From a virus: 30,578 bases of DNA. Every line of letters starts with the position of its first letter. Positions within the stretch are counted from its first letter, which is position 1. Positions 1 to 8,084 of the stretch are shown piece after piece. Where the stretch lies: the IMG/VR virus record IMGVR_UViG_3300036944_001504, positions 1 to 30,578 of that record; one strand, written 5' to 3'. Under the pieces are notes generated by a model. The model was not told the DNA's origin. It did not search any database and saw only the letters and a program-made list of their open reading frames with translations. The position numbers and the translations under genes are program-made.

Positions 1-482
1 ACACTACCACTTACTTCAAAAATTCCAGAAGAAGTAATATGATCACCACCCTGTCCTTTCATCAAAGCATTTAGAGTAGTACCTTGCTCATTTCCAATTC
101 CTGAAGAGTTTCTAGGACCAGAAATTAACATACCACCATCGTAAGATGATCCTGATGGGTTAGAATAAATCCATCTATTGTTTAATGAATCCCAAAAGAT
201 TGATCCAGTTGAACTGTTACCAAACGATCCTGAATCAACTACTGTTATTCCTCCAAATCTAGTGGCTGGATTGTCTGTGTTGAGTGTGATTATGTTTGAC
301 CCAACTTGAACAATTGATGCTGTTGAGTAAGTAAAAGATGAAGTTCCTATTACACTTAAGTTACCAACAATGCTAACATCTTGGGTTAGTGGTCCAATAG
401 AAGAGGCATATGAAGCAGTACCAAATAAAGATCCTGTTAAATTTGCACTTATTTGTTTGCTTTGAATTAACTTTAATGACAT
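1..482 (-). CDS. Tail fibre / virion surface protein, N-terminal part (runs off the window)
   Basis: An open frame starts at the ATG at 482-480 and stays open to base 1, giving about 160 residues with no stop. The protein starts MSLKLIQSKQISANLTGS and is rich in Ser, Gly, Thr and Asn. It contains the segment TGSLFGTASYASS and short beta-prone repeats, a composition typical of fibre or adhesin shafts in phages of Bacteroidota-like hosts. The segment FWDSLNNRWIYSNPSG resembles the repeated strand pattern of fibre heads. It begins five bases after the gp15-like stop, so it is probably co-transcribed with the neck genes. The C-terminus is missing, so any chaperone or receptor-binding domain cannot be seen. 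Confidence 0.7.
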   Translation of the reverse strand, partial: MSLKLIQSKQISANLTGSLFGTASYASSIGPLTQDVSIVGNLSVIGTSSFTYSTASIVQVGSNIITLNTDNPATRFGGITVVDSGSFGNSSTGSIFWDSLNNRWIYSNPSGSSYDGGMLISGPRNSSGIGNEQGTTLNALMKGQGGDHITSSGIFEVSGS

Positions 483-487
483 ATCTC

Positions 488-1705
488 TTAACTAAATTTA
501 CCTACTAATATTACCTGGTCTGATGAATCTAAGGCAAAACCTAAATCAAGAAATGCAACTCTTATGTTACTTCCTGATTGTTGTGTTGTTCTATTTGCTG
601 TTGGAATTGGAACACCATTTATGTAAACAGTAAAGTCTGCTTCTGTTATGGCTGGGAATCCGTCTGGTGGAGTAGCTATTGTCCTGTTATTGAATGTAGC
701 GTCATCGGTGATAACTAAATCGGCTACTGCTGTTGTTACCAATCCTACATAAGCTATTTGCTCTGCTGTCATTCCTGATCCTCCTGTTGATCCTCCTGCT
801 GGAGCAGCGTCAAAGAATCTACTTGGTGCTGCTGAGGCTGGTGTAGATGCTTTAGCATTTAAAATTTCACTTGATCCTGCTGTTTCTAAACTAAACCTAA
901 CTGCTGCTTTAGAGAAGTACTTATTTGAGTTTCCAATATTTGTATTAATAGAATCCGGTACAATGTACCCTGCTATCTTAATTTGAAACGAAGTCTTAAC
1001 CGTTCTATCACCTCCTTGTACCAATTCAGTTACTGTTGTATAAGTATCAATTGCAGCTCTAAATTTGAATCTTTCCGGATCACCCCAATATGAGTCTGAT
1101 GCAAAGTTAATTGATTCCACTATATTGTTCATTTGCTCTACATACTCTGTAAATACAGTGCAAGAGTAGACTAAATTAACATAGTCTGGCATAATTACTC
1201 CGTAGTATTCTGTAACAGCCTCTCTGTTATTTAATGCAGCAAAGTTATCGTAGAAATTCTTTTGCGAGTATCTTTTTTGAAAAATACCAAAATGATTTGG
1301 ATTATTTGCATCCAATTTATTACCTAGAGTTCTATTTTTTTCAACAGAATCTCTTTTAAACATAATAAGTGGAGTCTGGATTTTGCCATTATTGTCTCTG
1401 TAAAACCCATCTTTCTGCATTGCAGCCCATCTTTCTGGTGAACCATACAGTACCGGTACGTTTATTTTAGTTCCATTTTGAATAACTGATGGTCTGATTA
1501 CGTTGTTAAAGTAGTAAAAGATTGCCTCATCTGCGTCTTTTAGTCCAACTGAGAATTGTTTTACATCGTCATTCTTTCTAGTTCTCTGATTTTCTCTTTT
1601 TTTAGTAGAAGGTACAGGAGCCTTGCCGTTATTCAAATACGGTTCGATAGTGTCTTGAGATATCTCGACTTGTGATTTCGGTATTGGTTTTCTTGATGTG
1701 GCCAT
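488..1705 (-). CDS. 15: Tail completion / tail sheath stabiliser, gp15-like
   Basis: The 405-residue protein shows the motif order of T4 gp15, which caps the contractile tail and joins it to the neck. A variable basic N-terminus (about 1-50) is followed by INVPVLYGSPERW (about 82-94), a PLIMFKRDS strand (about 112-120), then YSCTVFTEYVEQMNNIVE (about 180-197), and KTSFQIKIAGYIVPDS (about 238-253). T4 gp15 has equivalents of each: a VPITYASKEH strand, a YELSIFTRYEDDM helix, and a WSLTFEVNGWMYP strand. The C-terminal ~110 residues (Ala/Ser/Thr-rich, then a beta-rich segment) have no counterpart I recognise; T4 gp15 is about 270 residues. The start overlaps the gp14-like stop by one base. The assignment rests on remembered family motifs, not on an alignment. 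Confidence 0.7.
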   Translation of the reverse strand: MATSRKPIPKSQVEISQDTIEPYLNNGKAPVPSTKKRENQRTRKNDDVKQFSVGLKDADEAIFYYFNNVIRPSVIQNGTKINVPVLYGSPERWAAMQKDGFYRDNNGKIQTPLIMFKRDSVEKNRTLGNKLDANNPNHFGIFQKRYSQKNFYDNFAALNNREAVTEYYGVIMPDYVNLVYSCTVFTEYVEQMNNIVESINFASDSYWGDPERFKFRAAIDTYTTVTELVQGGDRTVKTSFQIKIAGYIVPDSINTNIGNSNKYFSKAAVRFSLETAGSSEILNAKASTPASAAPSRFFDAAPAGGSTGGSGMTAEQIAYVGLVTTAVADLVITDDATFNNRTIATPPDGFPAITEADFTVYINGVPIPTANRTTQQSGSNIRVAFLDLGFALDSSDQVILVGKFS

Positions 1706-2193
1706 TAGATTCTCTGTTTAACTACTCCTACTTTGTCTGCTCTTGTTAAGTGAGTAATGCAAATAATTGATAATGTACCTCCGAAGTCTGGTCCATAAGT
1801 GGTTAGTGCATAGTTCTCGTCTTTCCCTAGGAATAACTGGTTCTCCGTGGTGTTATCCACTTCATAGTAATCTTCATTCCACATGATGATATCCCCTACC
1901 TCAGGGAAGGTATTTGTATCTTTTAGATCTTGTCTAAGGAATGCAAATTCTACATCACGACTACTGTCTGGACCAAAGTCATCTACTGTGGTTTGCTGAT
2001 CACCTCTTTTAATTAAACAGTTCAGTTTAACTGGTGACCAGAATACTTTATCGGCTGCTTCACCATATATATTGGCTTGAGTTTGTTCTAAAGACATTTT
2101 GTAGTAAAGAATTTCTTGCTCTACTACATCGGATAGCAACTCTCTGTTTATATTTACAAAAAGTGCAAAGTCTCTCTGGCTTCCAAATATCAT
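1705..2193 (-). CDS. 14: Neck protein, gp14-like
   Basis: The 162-residue protein sits between gp13-like and gp15-like genes, the position of gene 14 in T4, whose product joins gp13 in the head-tail neck. It shows a helical start (LLSDVVEQEILYYKMS), a YGE turn (about 43-45), beta-rich segments, and PEVGDIIMWNEDYYEVDN (about 97-114). The last resembles the EGDLIYFP...LFEI segment of T4-like gp14. It is shorter than T4 gp14 (about 256 residues). It overlaps its neighbours at both ends by a single base (TAATG type), which suggests coupled translation and fixed stoichiometry. The function is supported mainly by order and one motif; a generic head-completion protein is the alternative. Confidence 0.6.
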   Translation of the reverse strand: MIFGSQRDFALFVNINRELLSDVVEQEILYYKMSLEQTQANIYGEAADKVFWSPVKLNCLIKRGDQQTTVDDFGPDSSRDVEFAFLRQDLKDTNTFPEVGDIIMWNEDYYEVDNTTENQLFLGKDENYALTTYGPDFGGTLSIICITHLTRADKVGVVKQRI

Positions 2194-2501
2194 TAGCTAC
2201 CTACTGTTTCTATAGATTTTTCAGATACTTCTACTTTTTTAATATTGGGAACCAATCTAAAAGTATCCTTTTTTAATTTTGCAAATACAACTGACCCTGG
2301 TTTTGATGTAAGTATTTTTACCTTTAATACAACTACGTTCGTATCTTCGTTAGAATCGATTGCCGTTACACGGGTTACCCCGGGCATGGCTCTTACAAAA
2401 TCGGCTACCTCTGATGCTGATATTTCATCTGAATGACCGATTCGTATCAAACCCTGGTACATTGTAAAGGTTACTTCTGTTAATAAGTCTCTTAGTTTCA
2501 T
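2193..2501 (-). CDS. Small virion-associated protein in the neck operon, unknown function
   Basis: The 102-residue protein starts MKLRDLLTEVTF, one of the short leaders shared by several proteins here. The rest reads as an alternating alpha/beta pattern: helix SASEVADFVRAMPG, strand VTRVTAID, strand VVVLKVKILTSKPG, helix VVFAKLKKDTFR, then strand KKVEVSE. That order suggests a small ferredoxin-like (split beta-alpha-beta) fold, but no catalytic or metal-binding residues are evident. It is locked between gp13-like and gp14-like genes with one-base overlaps on both sides, so it is probably a neck or head-completion component. T4 has no gene at this position between 13 and 14. Confidence 0.7.
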   Translation of the reverse strand: MKLRDLLTEVTFTMYQGLIRIGHSDEISASEVADFVRAMPGVTRVTAIDSNEDTNVVVLKVKILTSKPGSVVFAKLKKDTFRLVPNIKKVEVSEKSIETVGS

Positions 2502-3667
2502 TATCCTACGTATATTACCATTGGTACTTCTTTTAACACATCCGATAGGTAACCTGCTTCCTGTGATTTTCTTTCCAATTGTGCTACTTTAGAAGTTCCG
2601 TCTAAAATTGTTCTTAAATTCTCAATCAATGCTGCTTTTTCTGACCTAGCGTCTGCTAATAAGTCCTGTTGATTTAGTGTAGCTTCCGAACCTGGAACTG
2701 GTACTGTGGTATACTTACCTCTAACATATGCCAATAATTCTTTTGCCAAAGCTAAAGTATATCGATAAATCCATTGCCTACCTATTGCATTTATACTTGT
2801 ATAGGTTGGATTATTATACGGTACATTTGATATATTAGATATAGGTCCTGCTCCTCCTTGTGCTCCTCCAGCGGTGTTTGCATTATCGCTTAGGGCTTGT
2901 TTTTCTGTTAGTTTATAATACTCAAACCATATCACCCCAGATCTTGTTGGTACTGGGAATAATTTTAAGTGGTTGTTTACTATCTCAAAAGAGTATGCTG
3001 ATTTTCTTACTTGATCGTTAAATTCAATTGCCTGTACTTTTAAAATATCATAAGAGATAGGCATTAAAAGGAAATTAACTCCTGGTGAGTAAGATCCAAA
3101 GTCAAACGCATCCATAAGGGACTGAATACCAGTTCCGGTACCTGCATAAGGGTCAAAGTATCTTAAAATAGCAGGTGGTGCTTCGTAGAATACTTTTCTA
3201 ATTTCAATACTACCTGTAATTCCTTGGTCAATTGCCCACTGGTTTAGGTCGTATTCCTGCTGACCTTGTGTTACGTTTAATGAACCTGTGTGCTTGGTTA
3301 CATGACCACCTACTCCTGCCTCTGATCCATAGGCTGAAGATATTCTAACTGTGTTCTGCAAGGATGGAGTAACTACTACATTGTTTAAAGGAGTGCCTGT
3401 ATCTCCTCCTTCTAGAGAAATATAATTCTGAACAGCGAGTGCCTGGTATACCTCGTTACCGTATGTGGTTATTGCTTCTTCAAAGCAAGCATAGAAAGAT
3501 CCTGAGTTTAGTTCAACATCCATTAAAGGATACCCTAAACGTATTGCACAGAATGAAGCTACTTTATCGGCCGAGCCTGTAAATTCTGGATCTGCATCGT
3601 AAAATCCGAATGGGGTTTGTCCTGCTGCAAAAGTAGAACTACCATTCCATATAGAGATGTTTGCCAT
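2501..3667 (-). CDS. 13: Neck protein, gp13-like
   Basis: The 388-residue protein matches T4 gp13, which binds under the portal and forms the neck with gp14. The N-terminal motif RLGYPLMDVELNSGSFYACF (43-62), followed by an EEAITTYGNEVY helix, mirrors [20 protein letters not shown] of T4 gp13. Near the C-terminus, RQWIYRYTLALAKELLAYVR and a LLADARSEKAALIENL helix mirror WVKDYATALAKEL and LIEEARLEKEALREEL. The protein also ends in a similar hydrophobic tail (PMVIYVG versus PFGILVG). A Gly-rich insertion (GGAQGGAGP) accounts for part of its extra length over T4 (309). A TATTTAT element lies 15 bases upstream of the ATG, so it appears to lead its own transcription unit (gp13, 102 aa, gp14, gp15, fibre). 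Confidence 0.85.
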   Translation of the reverse strand: MANISIWNGSSTFAAGQTPFGFYDADPEFTGSADKVASFCAIRLGYPLMDVELNSGSFYACFEEAITTYGNEVYQALAVQNYISLEGGDTGTPLNNVVVTPSLQNTVRISSAYGSEAGVGGHVTKHTGSLNVTQGQQEYDLNQWAIDQGITGSIEIRKVFYEAPPAILRYFDPYAGTGTGIQSLMDAFDFGSYSPGVNFLLMPISYDILKVQAIEFNDQVRKSAYSFEIVNNHLKLFPVPTRSGVIWFEYYKLTEKQALSDNANTAGGAQGGAGPISNISNVPYNNPTYTSINAIGRQWIYRYTLALAKELLAYVRGKYTTVPVPGSEATLNQQDLLADARSEKAALIENLRTILDGTSKVAQLERKSQEAGYLSDVLKEVPMVIYVG

Positions 3668-3682
3668 TATACTAGTTTATTA

Positions 3683-3689
3683 ATAAATA
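3683..3689 (-). promoter_or_regulatory. Putative late promoter element before gp13
   Basis: The coding strand reads CTATTTATTAATAAAC; the TATTTAT core ends 15 bases before the gp13 ATG. It is one of eleven such elements in front of apparent transcription units in this window. Confidence 0.55.
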
Positions 3690-3699
3690 GCAACTTAGT

Positions 3700-4386
3700 T
3701 TAATCTCTGAAGTCTTGATATACTTTTAGGATAGGAGAAACGATCTCATGTCTGTGGTTTGCCTTCAAAGCAAATACTTTGAATCCTTTTACTTGTTCTT
3801 CAACTCTAGTTAAGAAAGAAAACCCTGTTTCTTTTTTTACTTTTAAATCAATTTGAGCTAAATCTCCACATACTACCATCTTAGATCCTTTACCAAGTCT
3901 TCCTAGCACAGTTTCCATTTGATCGTGAGTTACGTTTTGTGCCTCATCTACAATTACAAAGGAATTAACAAACGTCCTTCCTCTCATAAAAGCAAATGGT
4001 ACAATCTCTATATTGCCGTATTCAAGTTCTTTATCAACCTTATCCTTTCCATATAGCATGTATAAGTTGTGATAAATTGGTGCTAACCAAGGATCCATCT
4101 TTTCTTTAAGATCGCCTGGTAAGAAGCCTAGTTCTTCTTTAGCCACGGTTGGTCTTGTTATGATGATCTTTTCCACCTCTCTACTGAATAGCATATCTAG
4201 AGCTGCTTGTACTGCTACTAGCGTCTTTCCTGAACCTGCCATTCCTTTTAGTACGACTACTGGGTTTTCAACAATAAGTGCTTTTGCTTGTTTTTGTTCT
4301 TCATTAAGTTGGAGATTGAACTTAATTGGGTTTTTAGGTTTTCTTTTTTGTGTGAAAACCTCATCGGTGTGGTGGTTTGAAGCCAT
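3700..4386 (-). CDS. phoH: PhoH-like P-loop ATPase
   Basis: The 228-residue protein has Walker A GMAGSGKT (48-55), Walker B FVIVDEAQN (143-151), the PhoH hallmark ITRPTVAKEELGFLPGD (76-92), and a late GDLAQID sensor motif. This is the complete PhoH core (RNA helicase-like ATPase family); the length is normal for phage PhoH. PhoH genes are frequent in marine and T4-like phages, often as auxiliary genes, but their biochemical role in infection is unsettled. Here it stands alone between a UUCG-loop terminator after gp23 and the gp13 promoter element, with its own TATTTAT element 22 bases upstream. It is therefore probably expressed late with the structural genes rather than early. Confidence 0.92.
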   Translation of the reverse strand: MASNHHTDEVFTQKRKPKNPIKFNLQLNEEQKQAKALIVENPVVVLKGMAGSGKTLVAVQAALDMLFSREVEKIIITRPTVAKEELGFLPGDLKEKMDPWLAPIYHNLYMLYGKDKVDKELEYGNIEIVPFAFMRGRTFVNSFVIVDEAQNVTHDQMETVLGRLGKGSKMVVCGDLAQIDLKVKKETGFSFLTRVEEQVKGFKVFALKANHRHEIVSPILKVYQDFRD

Positions 4387-4408
4387 TTATATAACGTTAG
4401 TGTTTCCT

Positions 4409-4415
4409 ATAAATA
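4409..4415 (-). promoter_or_regulatory. Putative late promoter element before phoH
   Basis: The coding strand reads TATATTTATAGG, with TATTTAT 22 bases before the phoH ATG. It lies directly downstream of the gp23 terminator, where a new promoter is expected. Confidence 0.55.
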
Positions 4416-4433
4416 TACGAAAATATTGGACAT

Positions 4434-4459
4434 AAAAAAAGAGAGCCGAAGCTCTCTTT
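4434..4459 (-). terminator. Rho-independent terminator after gp23
   Basis: The coding strand has AAAGAGAGC, a TTCG tetraloop, GCTCTCTTT, and then a run of T. The stem is a perfect 9 base pairs with the very stable UUCG loop. It follows the gp23 stop by about 20 bases and precedes the phoH promoter element. Confidence 0.93.
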
Positions 4460-4481
4460 AATTTTGTATTCTAGGTTATTC

Positions 4482-6101
4482 TTAGATAGTGTTAATATCA
4501 CTAACGAAGATTTTACCGTAGAACTCAGGACGAATCATTTTCTTAGCGTAACGAGTCATGATACCTTTACGTGGAGTGAAGGTGTTTGGATCGTACACTA
4601 ATGGAGTCATCATCAATGGAATATATGGAGCGTAAACCGCACCTGTTTCCAAGAATTGAGATCCTCTGTATCCTAACAAGATAGTGTTTTCAGTCATGTA
4701 AGGGTTTTTGTAAACTCTAAAACGAGAATTCAAGTTACCTACTTTCTGAACACCCATTGCAAAATCCATTTTGTCACCGTTAGTATCAGCAGCATATCCA
4801 GGAATTGATTCCAATACTGTTGCAACTGTTGGAGATACTACTAAGAAGTTTGCACCTCCACGTAATGTTTTTTGGTGAATTTTGTTAGATACTTTTTGGA
4901 TTTTAGTTCCTAAAGTTTGGAACCAAGTACCTTGAGTGTTGTAGAAGTCTGTTGAAGCAGCAGTAGCTGTTGACCAAGCTGTTCCAGTCCATACTTTATT
5001 GTTTCTAGCTGACCATTTTTCAGTTGTTGCTGCATCTTGAATCAACATATCTAACAATTCCAAATCGATCTCCATAGAGATGTACTCAGAAAGTAAAGAT
5101 GTTAATTCTGCTTCAGCATCAATTGAATGGTAAGCGTTCAAATCTTGTGCGAACTCTGGAGTCCATTGAGCTTTCAATTTACGTGTTTTAGCAACAATCG
5201 CTTCAGAAGCTAATGATACATTGATTTCAGGGATAACAATTGTAGCTGGAGCTTGGATTCCTGATCCAGGCACTTTTGTTGATCCATCCTCGAAGTCACC
5301 TCTTGAACTATCAGTTGGTTGAACTGAGTATACAACGTTTGCTGGGGCAATTGCTGCTGCAGCTCCTAGTACAGATCCTGTTACTACGAATACTACGTTA
5401 GTTCCACTTATTGTAGTCAACTCAGGGTGAGATGTAACGTCTACTGATGCAGAAAGAATTCTAAATGCTCTTACTGCTTCTGAATCTGAACCTGATAAAG
5501 AAGATAACGGTACTGTTACTGTTTTAAACTCAGATGGGTTAATACCATCTTGGTAGTTGATAGAAGCTGAGGTAGCTGTACCGTTTGTAACAGATGGATG
5601 AGATGCTGTGTAGTTATTCATTGAATAACCAAAACGACCTGCTCCATATAAACCTCCAGATACTTCACTATCTACTCCAATTTTAGAGTTAGCTGTAGAT
5701 ACGTTACCGTACATGTTGTTTAATCCAAATCCTGCTTCGTTTGTTCCATATTTGAAATCCAAATAGAATACAAGCCCAGAAGGCAAGTTCATTGGTTGTA
5801 CTGATAAGAAGTCTTTGGCAGAGATTTGAGCGAATACTTTACGTACTAATGGTAAAGCTACACCAGCCCATTGCTCAGCACCACCTGTTGCAGTTCCGAT
5901 TGCACCGTTACCTGTAGCAGTTGCTTCAGATACGATTTGTTTTGCTTGATTCTCAAGAATCATAGCCATGTTGTTTCTGTCATTTACATTAGAGATCCCC
6001 TCTAACAATCCTGACTTGGCCCATTTACCAGACAAACGAGCAGCATCTGCTTGTAATGTCTTGTAGTTGTTTGAACCTTCTAATAATTGATTTAATTCCA
6101 T
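4482..6101 (-). CDS. 23: Major capsid protein, gp23-like
   Basis: The 539-residue protein (T4 gp23 is 521) has the T4 major capsid signature VQPMNLPSGLVFYLDFKYGT (about 100-119), and a conserved C-terminal region with YPYMTEN-like and RYAKKMIRPEFYGKI segments. It forms the hexamers of the prohead. The first ~59 residues look like the propeptide removed by gp21: the motif AMILENQAKQIVSE|ATATG places a likely cut between E59 and A60, where T4 cuts after residue 65. An internal Ser/Thr/Gly-rich stretch (about 130-290) is the variable insertion region. The gene follows scaffold gp22 by 31 bases with no promoter element between, so the two are probably co-transcribed. A strong terminator follows. 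Confidence 0.95.
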   Translation of the reverse strand: MELNQLLEGSNNYKTLQADAARLSGKWAKSGLLEGISNVNDRNNMAMILENQAKQIVSEATATGNGAIGTATGGAEQWAGVALPLVRKVFAQISAKDFLSVQPMNLPSGLVFYLDFKYGTNEAGFGLNNMYGNVSTANSKIGVDSEVSGGLYGAGRFGYSMNNYTASHPSVTNGTATSASINYQDGINPSEFKTVTVPLSSLSGSDSEAVRAFRILSASVDVTSHPELTTISGTNVVFVVTGSVLGAAAAIAPANVVYSVQPTDSSRGDFEDGSTKVPGSGIQAPATIVIPEINVSLASEAIVAKTRKLKAQWTPEFAQDLNAYHSIDAEAELTSLLSEYISMEIDLELLDMLIQDAATTEKWSARNNKVWTGTAWSTATAASTDFYNTQGTWFQTLGTKIQKVSNKIHQKTLRGGANFLVVSPTVATVLESIPGYAADTNGDKMDFAMGVQKVGNLNSRFRVYKNPYMTENTILLGYRGSQFLETGAVYAPYIPLMMTPLVYDPNTFTPRKGIMTRYAKKMIRPEFYGKIFVSDINTI

Positions 6102-6132
6102 GTGTTGATTAAAAGTGTTTTAATTTGTTTTT

Positions 6133-7080
6133 TTATTGTTTGATAATTCCTGCCAATATTTGCATTCTTTTAACTTGCTCTGATACTTCGTTGATTACTT
6201 CTTTTTTAGGAGCAGCAGCTGTAGTACCGGTTGGTTTAGATGCAAATGATTTATGTTCCTTAATTGCTGTTGGCTTTTTAGCAACTACGTTTTTAGAAAC
6301 TGTTTCGAAAACTAATTTTACCTCTCTTACTGTTTCGGCTTTGTCAAATGCTGCGATAACATTTACTTTTTGCCCTTCAGTTAAGTTATTTGATTTGAAA
6401 ACCTTATTTACATAAAGTAATTTTGCATTTAAAAGATTAACTTCTTGAAGTTGACCTCTTAATTCTTGAATTGTTGCCATAGCTTCCTCAAGTTCTTGTG
6501 CAGTAGCTTTGTTGTAATCCTCCAAAGTATCTGGTTTCTCTTGTTGACTATCTTCGTTATCTCCTTCTAGTTCTGCTAAAAGTTCGTCAATGTTGATTTC
6601 GTCATCTTGCTCTGGCTCCATTCCAGTCATATCATCGGCTGGAAGCTCATCCCCTTCAGGACCCAATTCTTCTTCACCTTCTTCGTGACCTACTTCTTGT
6701 GCAACGATATCTCTGATTAAATCTTTAAGATCCTCTACAGACATATCTTCGATTTCCATTTCTTCTTCCTCTTCGGCAGGCTCTTCTTCAGCTCCTTCTT
6801 CTTCGTCAGCTACTTCTTCCTCTTCTTCAGTTGGCTCATCGTCTTCACCTTCCCCTACTTGTCCTTTCAAGAAATCATCTTGATCGTCTTCCGGGTTTGT
6901 GTTGTTTAGGTTTTCATCTACTTCTTCTTCTAATTCCATTTCTTGCAATTTTGCAGCAAGCATTTCTTTTAAATGAGGAGTTAATGATTCTTCTAGAGCT
7001 TCTTTAGCGTTGGTAATTGCAGCCTCACGAATAGTTTTAGCCTCGGCAATTGCTTGCTTAAATAAATCTTTGTTTGTCAT
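6133..7080 (-). CDS. 22: Prohead core scaffolding protein, gp22-like
   Basis: The 315-residue protein begins with a long predicted coiled coil (about 1-55, DLFKQAIAEAKTIREAA onwards). A very acidic low-complexity middle follows (about 60-185, runs of Glu and Asp), then a helical C-terminal region ending VKRMQILAGIIKQ. Position immediately before gp23, high acidity and helical content match T4 gp22, the main scaffold that is degraded to peptides by gp21 during head maturation. Many Glu residues preceded two positions earlier by Leu or Ile offer gp21 sites. It has a ~90-base structured leader behind a TATTTAT element, unlike the short leaders elsewhere in the window. Confidence 0.85.
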   Translation of the reverse strand: MTNKDLFKQAIAEAKTIREAAITNAKEALEESLTPHLKEMLAAKLQEMELEEEVDENLNNTNPEDDQDDFLKGQVGEGEDDEPTEEEEEVADEEEGAEEEPAEEEEEMEIEDMSVEDLKDLIRDIVAQEVGHEEGEEELGPEGDELPADDMTGMEPEQDDEINIDELLAELEGDNEDSQQEKPDTLEDYNKATAQELEEAMATIQELRGQLQEVNLLNAKLLYVNKVFKSNNLTEGQKVNVIAAFDKAETVREVKLVFETVSKNVVAKKPTAIKEHKSFASKPTGTTAAAPKKEVINEVSEQVKRMQILAGIIKQ

Positions 7081-7144
7081 TTTGTTTTGTGATTTGTCGT
7101 ACGCTTATTAAGTAGTAGCGTAATGTGATTTTACTTTGTAGTAG

Positions 7145-7164
7145 ATACCATATAGAGATGGTAT
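7145..7164 (-). other. Hairpin in the gp22 leader
   Basis: ATACCAT (7145-7151) and ATGGTAT (7158-7164) form a perfect 7-base-pair stem with a 6-base loop. A weaker TACGC/GCGTA pair (7100-7104 with 7118-7122) lies closer to the gene. No T-run follows, so it is not a terminator. It may protect the transcript or control translation of the scaffold. Confidence 0.5.
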
Positions 7165-7172
7165 ATTCGTAT

Positions 7173-7179
7173 ATAAATA
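7173..7179 (-). promoter_or_regulatory. Putative late promoter element before gp22-gp23
   Basis: The coding strand reads GTATATTTATATAC, with TATTTAT about 90 bases before the gp22 ATG. It sits just past the terminator at 7201-7225. The long distance to the ATG makes it the exception among these elements. Confidence 0.5.
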
Positions 7180-7200
7180 TACTACTGTTTTCAAAACATA

Positions 7201-7225
7201 AAAAACCCACCTTTTTGGGGTGGGT
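7201..7225 (-). terminator. Rho-independent terminator after the gp21 operon
   Basis: The coding strand has ACCCACC, a short loop, GGTGGGT, then five T. The stem is nearly identical to the terminator at 14534-14560. It closes the unit running from the 283-aa gene through gp21 to the 85-aa gene. Confidence 0.92.
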
Positions 7226-7248
7226 GTGTTTCTGTAGCTTGTATTTTT

Positions 7249-7506
7249 TTATCTGAATTCAGTAGAATCTAAACTACCTCCTTCTTTCTCTATAACATCT
7301 AAAGCCTCTAGTACTGCATCTGCTAGATCGTCTAATGACGCTTGTTTATATTGTGCACCTTCAAGTGCTCTGTATATTACAGATCTTGGTCCTATTGGTC
7401 CGTCATTGGTATCTAGTAATGCATCTACAATTTTCTCCATTGACATTCCTGCATTTTCCTTCAAATACTTTGCTTGCCACTCATGTATGTTAAAATCTTT
7501 TTCCAT
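7249..7506 (-). CDS. Small acidic protein downstream of prohead protease, unknown function
   Basis: The 85-residue protein starts MEKDFNIHEWQAKYLKE. This short N-terminal phrase (F-D/N-I-H-x-W-Q-A-K) recurs, as I remember, at the start of several small proteins in T4-like phages of this type. The rest is two or three helices (MEKIVDALL, SLDDLADAVLEALDVIEKE) with no cysteines or catalytic motif. It shares one base with the gp21 stop/start junction and lies between protease and scaffold, the region where T4 keeps small core proteins such as gp67 and gp68. A minor prohead core component is the best guess. The L-K-E|N sequence near residue 15-18 could be a gp21 cut site. Confidence 0.75.
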   Translation of the reverse strand: MEKDFNIHEWQAKYLKENAGMSMEKIVDALLDTNDGPIGPRSVIYRALEGAQYKQASLDDLADAVLEALDVIEKEGGSLDSTEFR

Positions 7507-8084
7507 TATGCTCTTAATATGTTGTTAATAATTGAATCTAACTTATCGTATTTTCCTACTGTTTGTTTTCCTTCGTTCAAAGAGATTGGATTCATAAAAG
7601 CTCCTTGAGTGGATGGATTTGATACAAAGTCCCAGCATACTAATTCAAAGTCCGGCTGTACCATTAAAGTACCTTCGTTTGTCTGTGTTACCGATCCTGT
7701 TCCTCTTGAAGAAATTCCTATTGTATGTCCTCCTTTTAGAATCTCTTTTACGATGTTTCCTGAGGGTGTGTTTAATAGTTCTACTTTACCCATTAGGTCG
7801 TCTCCCTCCCACCATAATTCTTTTACTACATGGGATGCATTTTTTAAAGATACAATAGCAGATTCTGGATGGTCTAATTCACCATAAGCATTACCTACTT
7901 TAACAAAGTTCTCAATGTATTTTTGAACTTCTTGTTCAAGAATGTCTCTTTTATAGATTCTTCCATTTTGGTTCTTGGCACCTGCTCTTTGCATGATACC
8001 TACCACTTCGGAAACACCTGGTCTGGTTTTCGATTCAGTAAGTATCCCTTTGAAAGGAGTTACATTTATTAATAGGTTGTTCAT
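7506..8084 (-). CDS. 21: Prohead maturation protease, gp21-like
   Basis: The 192-residue serine protease matures the prohead by cutting scaffold, capsid and core proteins. It carries the T4 gp21 landmarks: NGRIYKRDILE (40-50, compare NKRLYPKRILE), GELDHPES (68-75) with catalytic His72, a WWEGDDLMGKVELL strand pair (91-104), and GISSRGTGSV (123-132) with catalytic Ser125 or Ser126. It then has the segment QPDFELVCWDFVSNPST. The length is close to T4 gp21 (about 212). It overlaps its neighbours by one base on each side, so its dosage is tied to the 614-aa gene upstream. Its expected specificity, L/I-x-E before a small residue, matters for the leader hypothesis for this window. Confidence 0.93.
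   Translation of the reverse strand: MNNLLINVTPFKGILTESKTRPGVSEVVGIMQRAGAKNQNGRIYKRDILEQEVQKYIENFVKVGNAYGELDHPESAIVSLKNASHVVKELWWEGDDLMGKVELLNTPSGNIVKEILKGGHTIGISSRGTGSVTQTNEGTLMVQPDFELVCWDFVSNPSTQGAFMNPISLNEGKQTVGKYDKLDSIINNILRA

Noticed and set aside
6125-6415. A 96-codon plus-strand open frame opposite gp22
   Set aside because: It is antisense to the scaffold C-terminus; no start signal or family resemblance.
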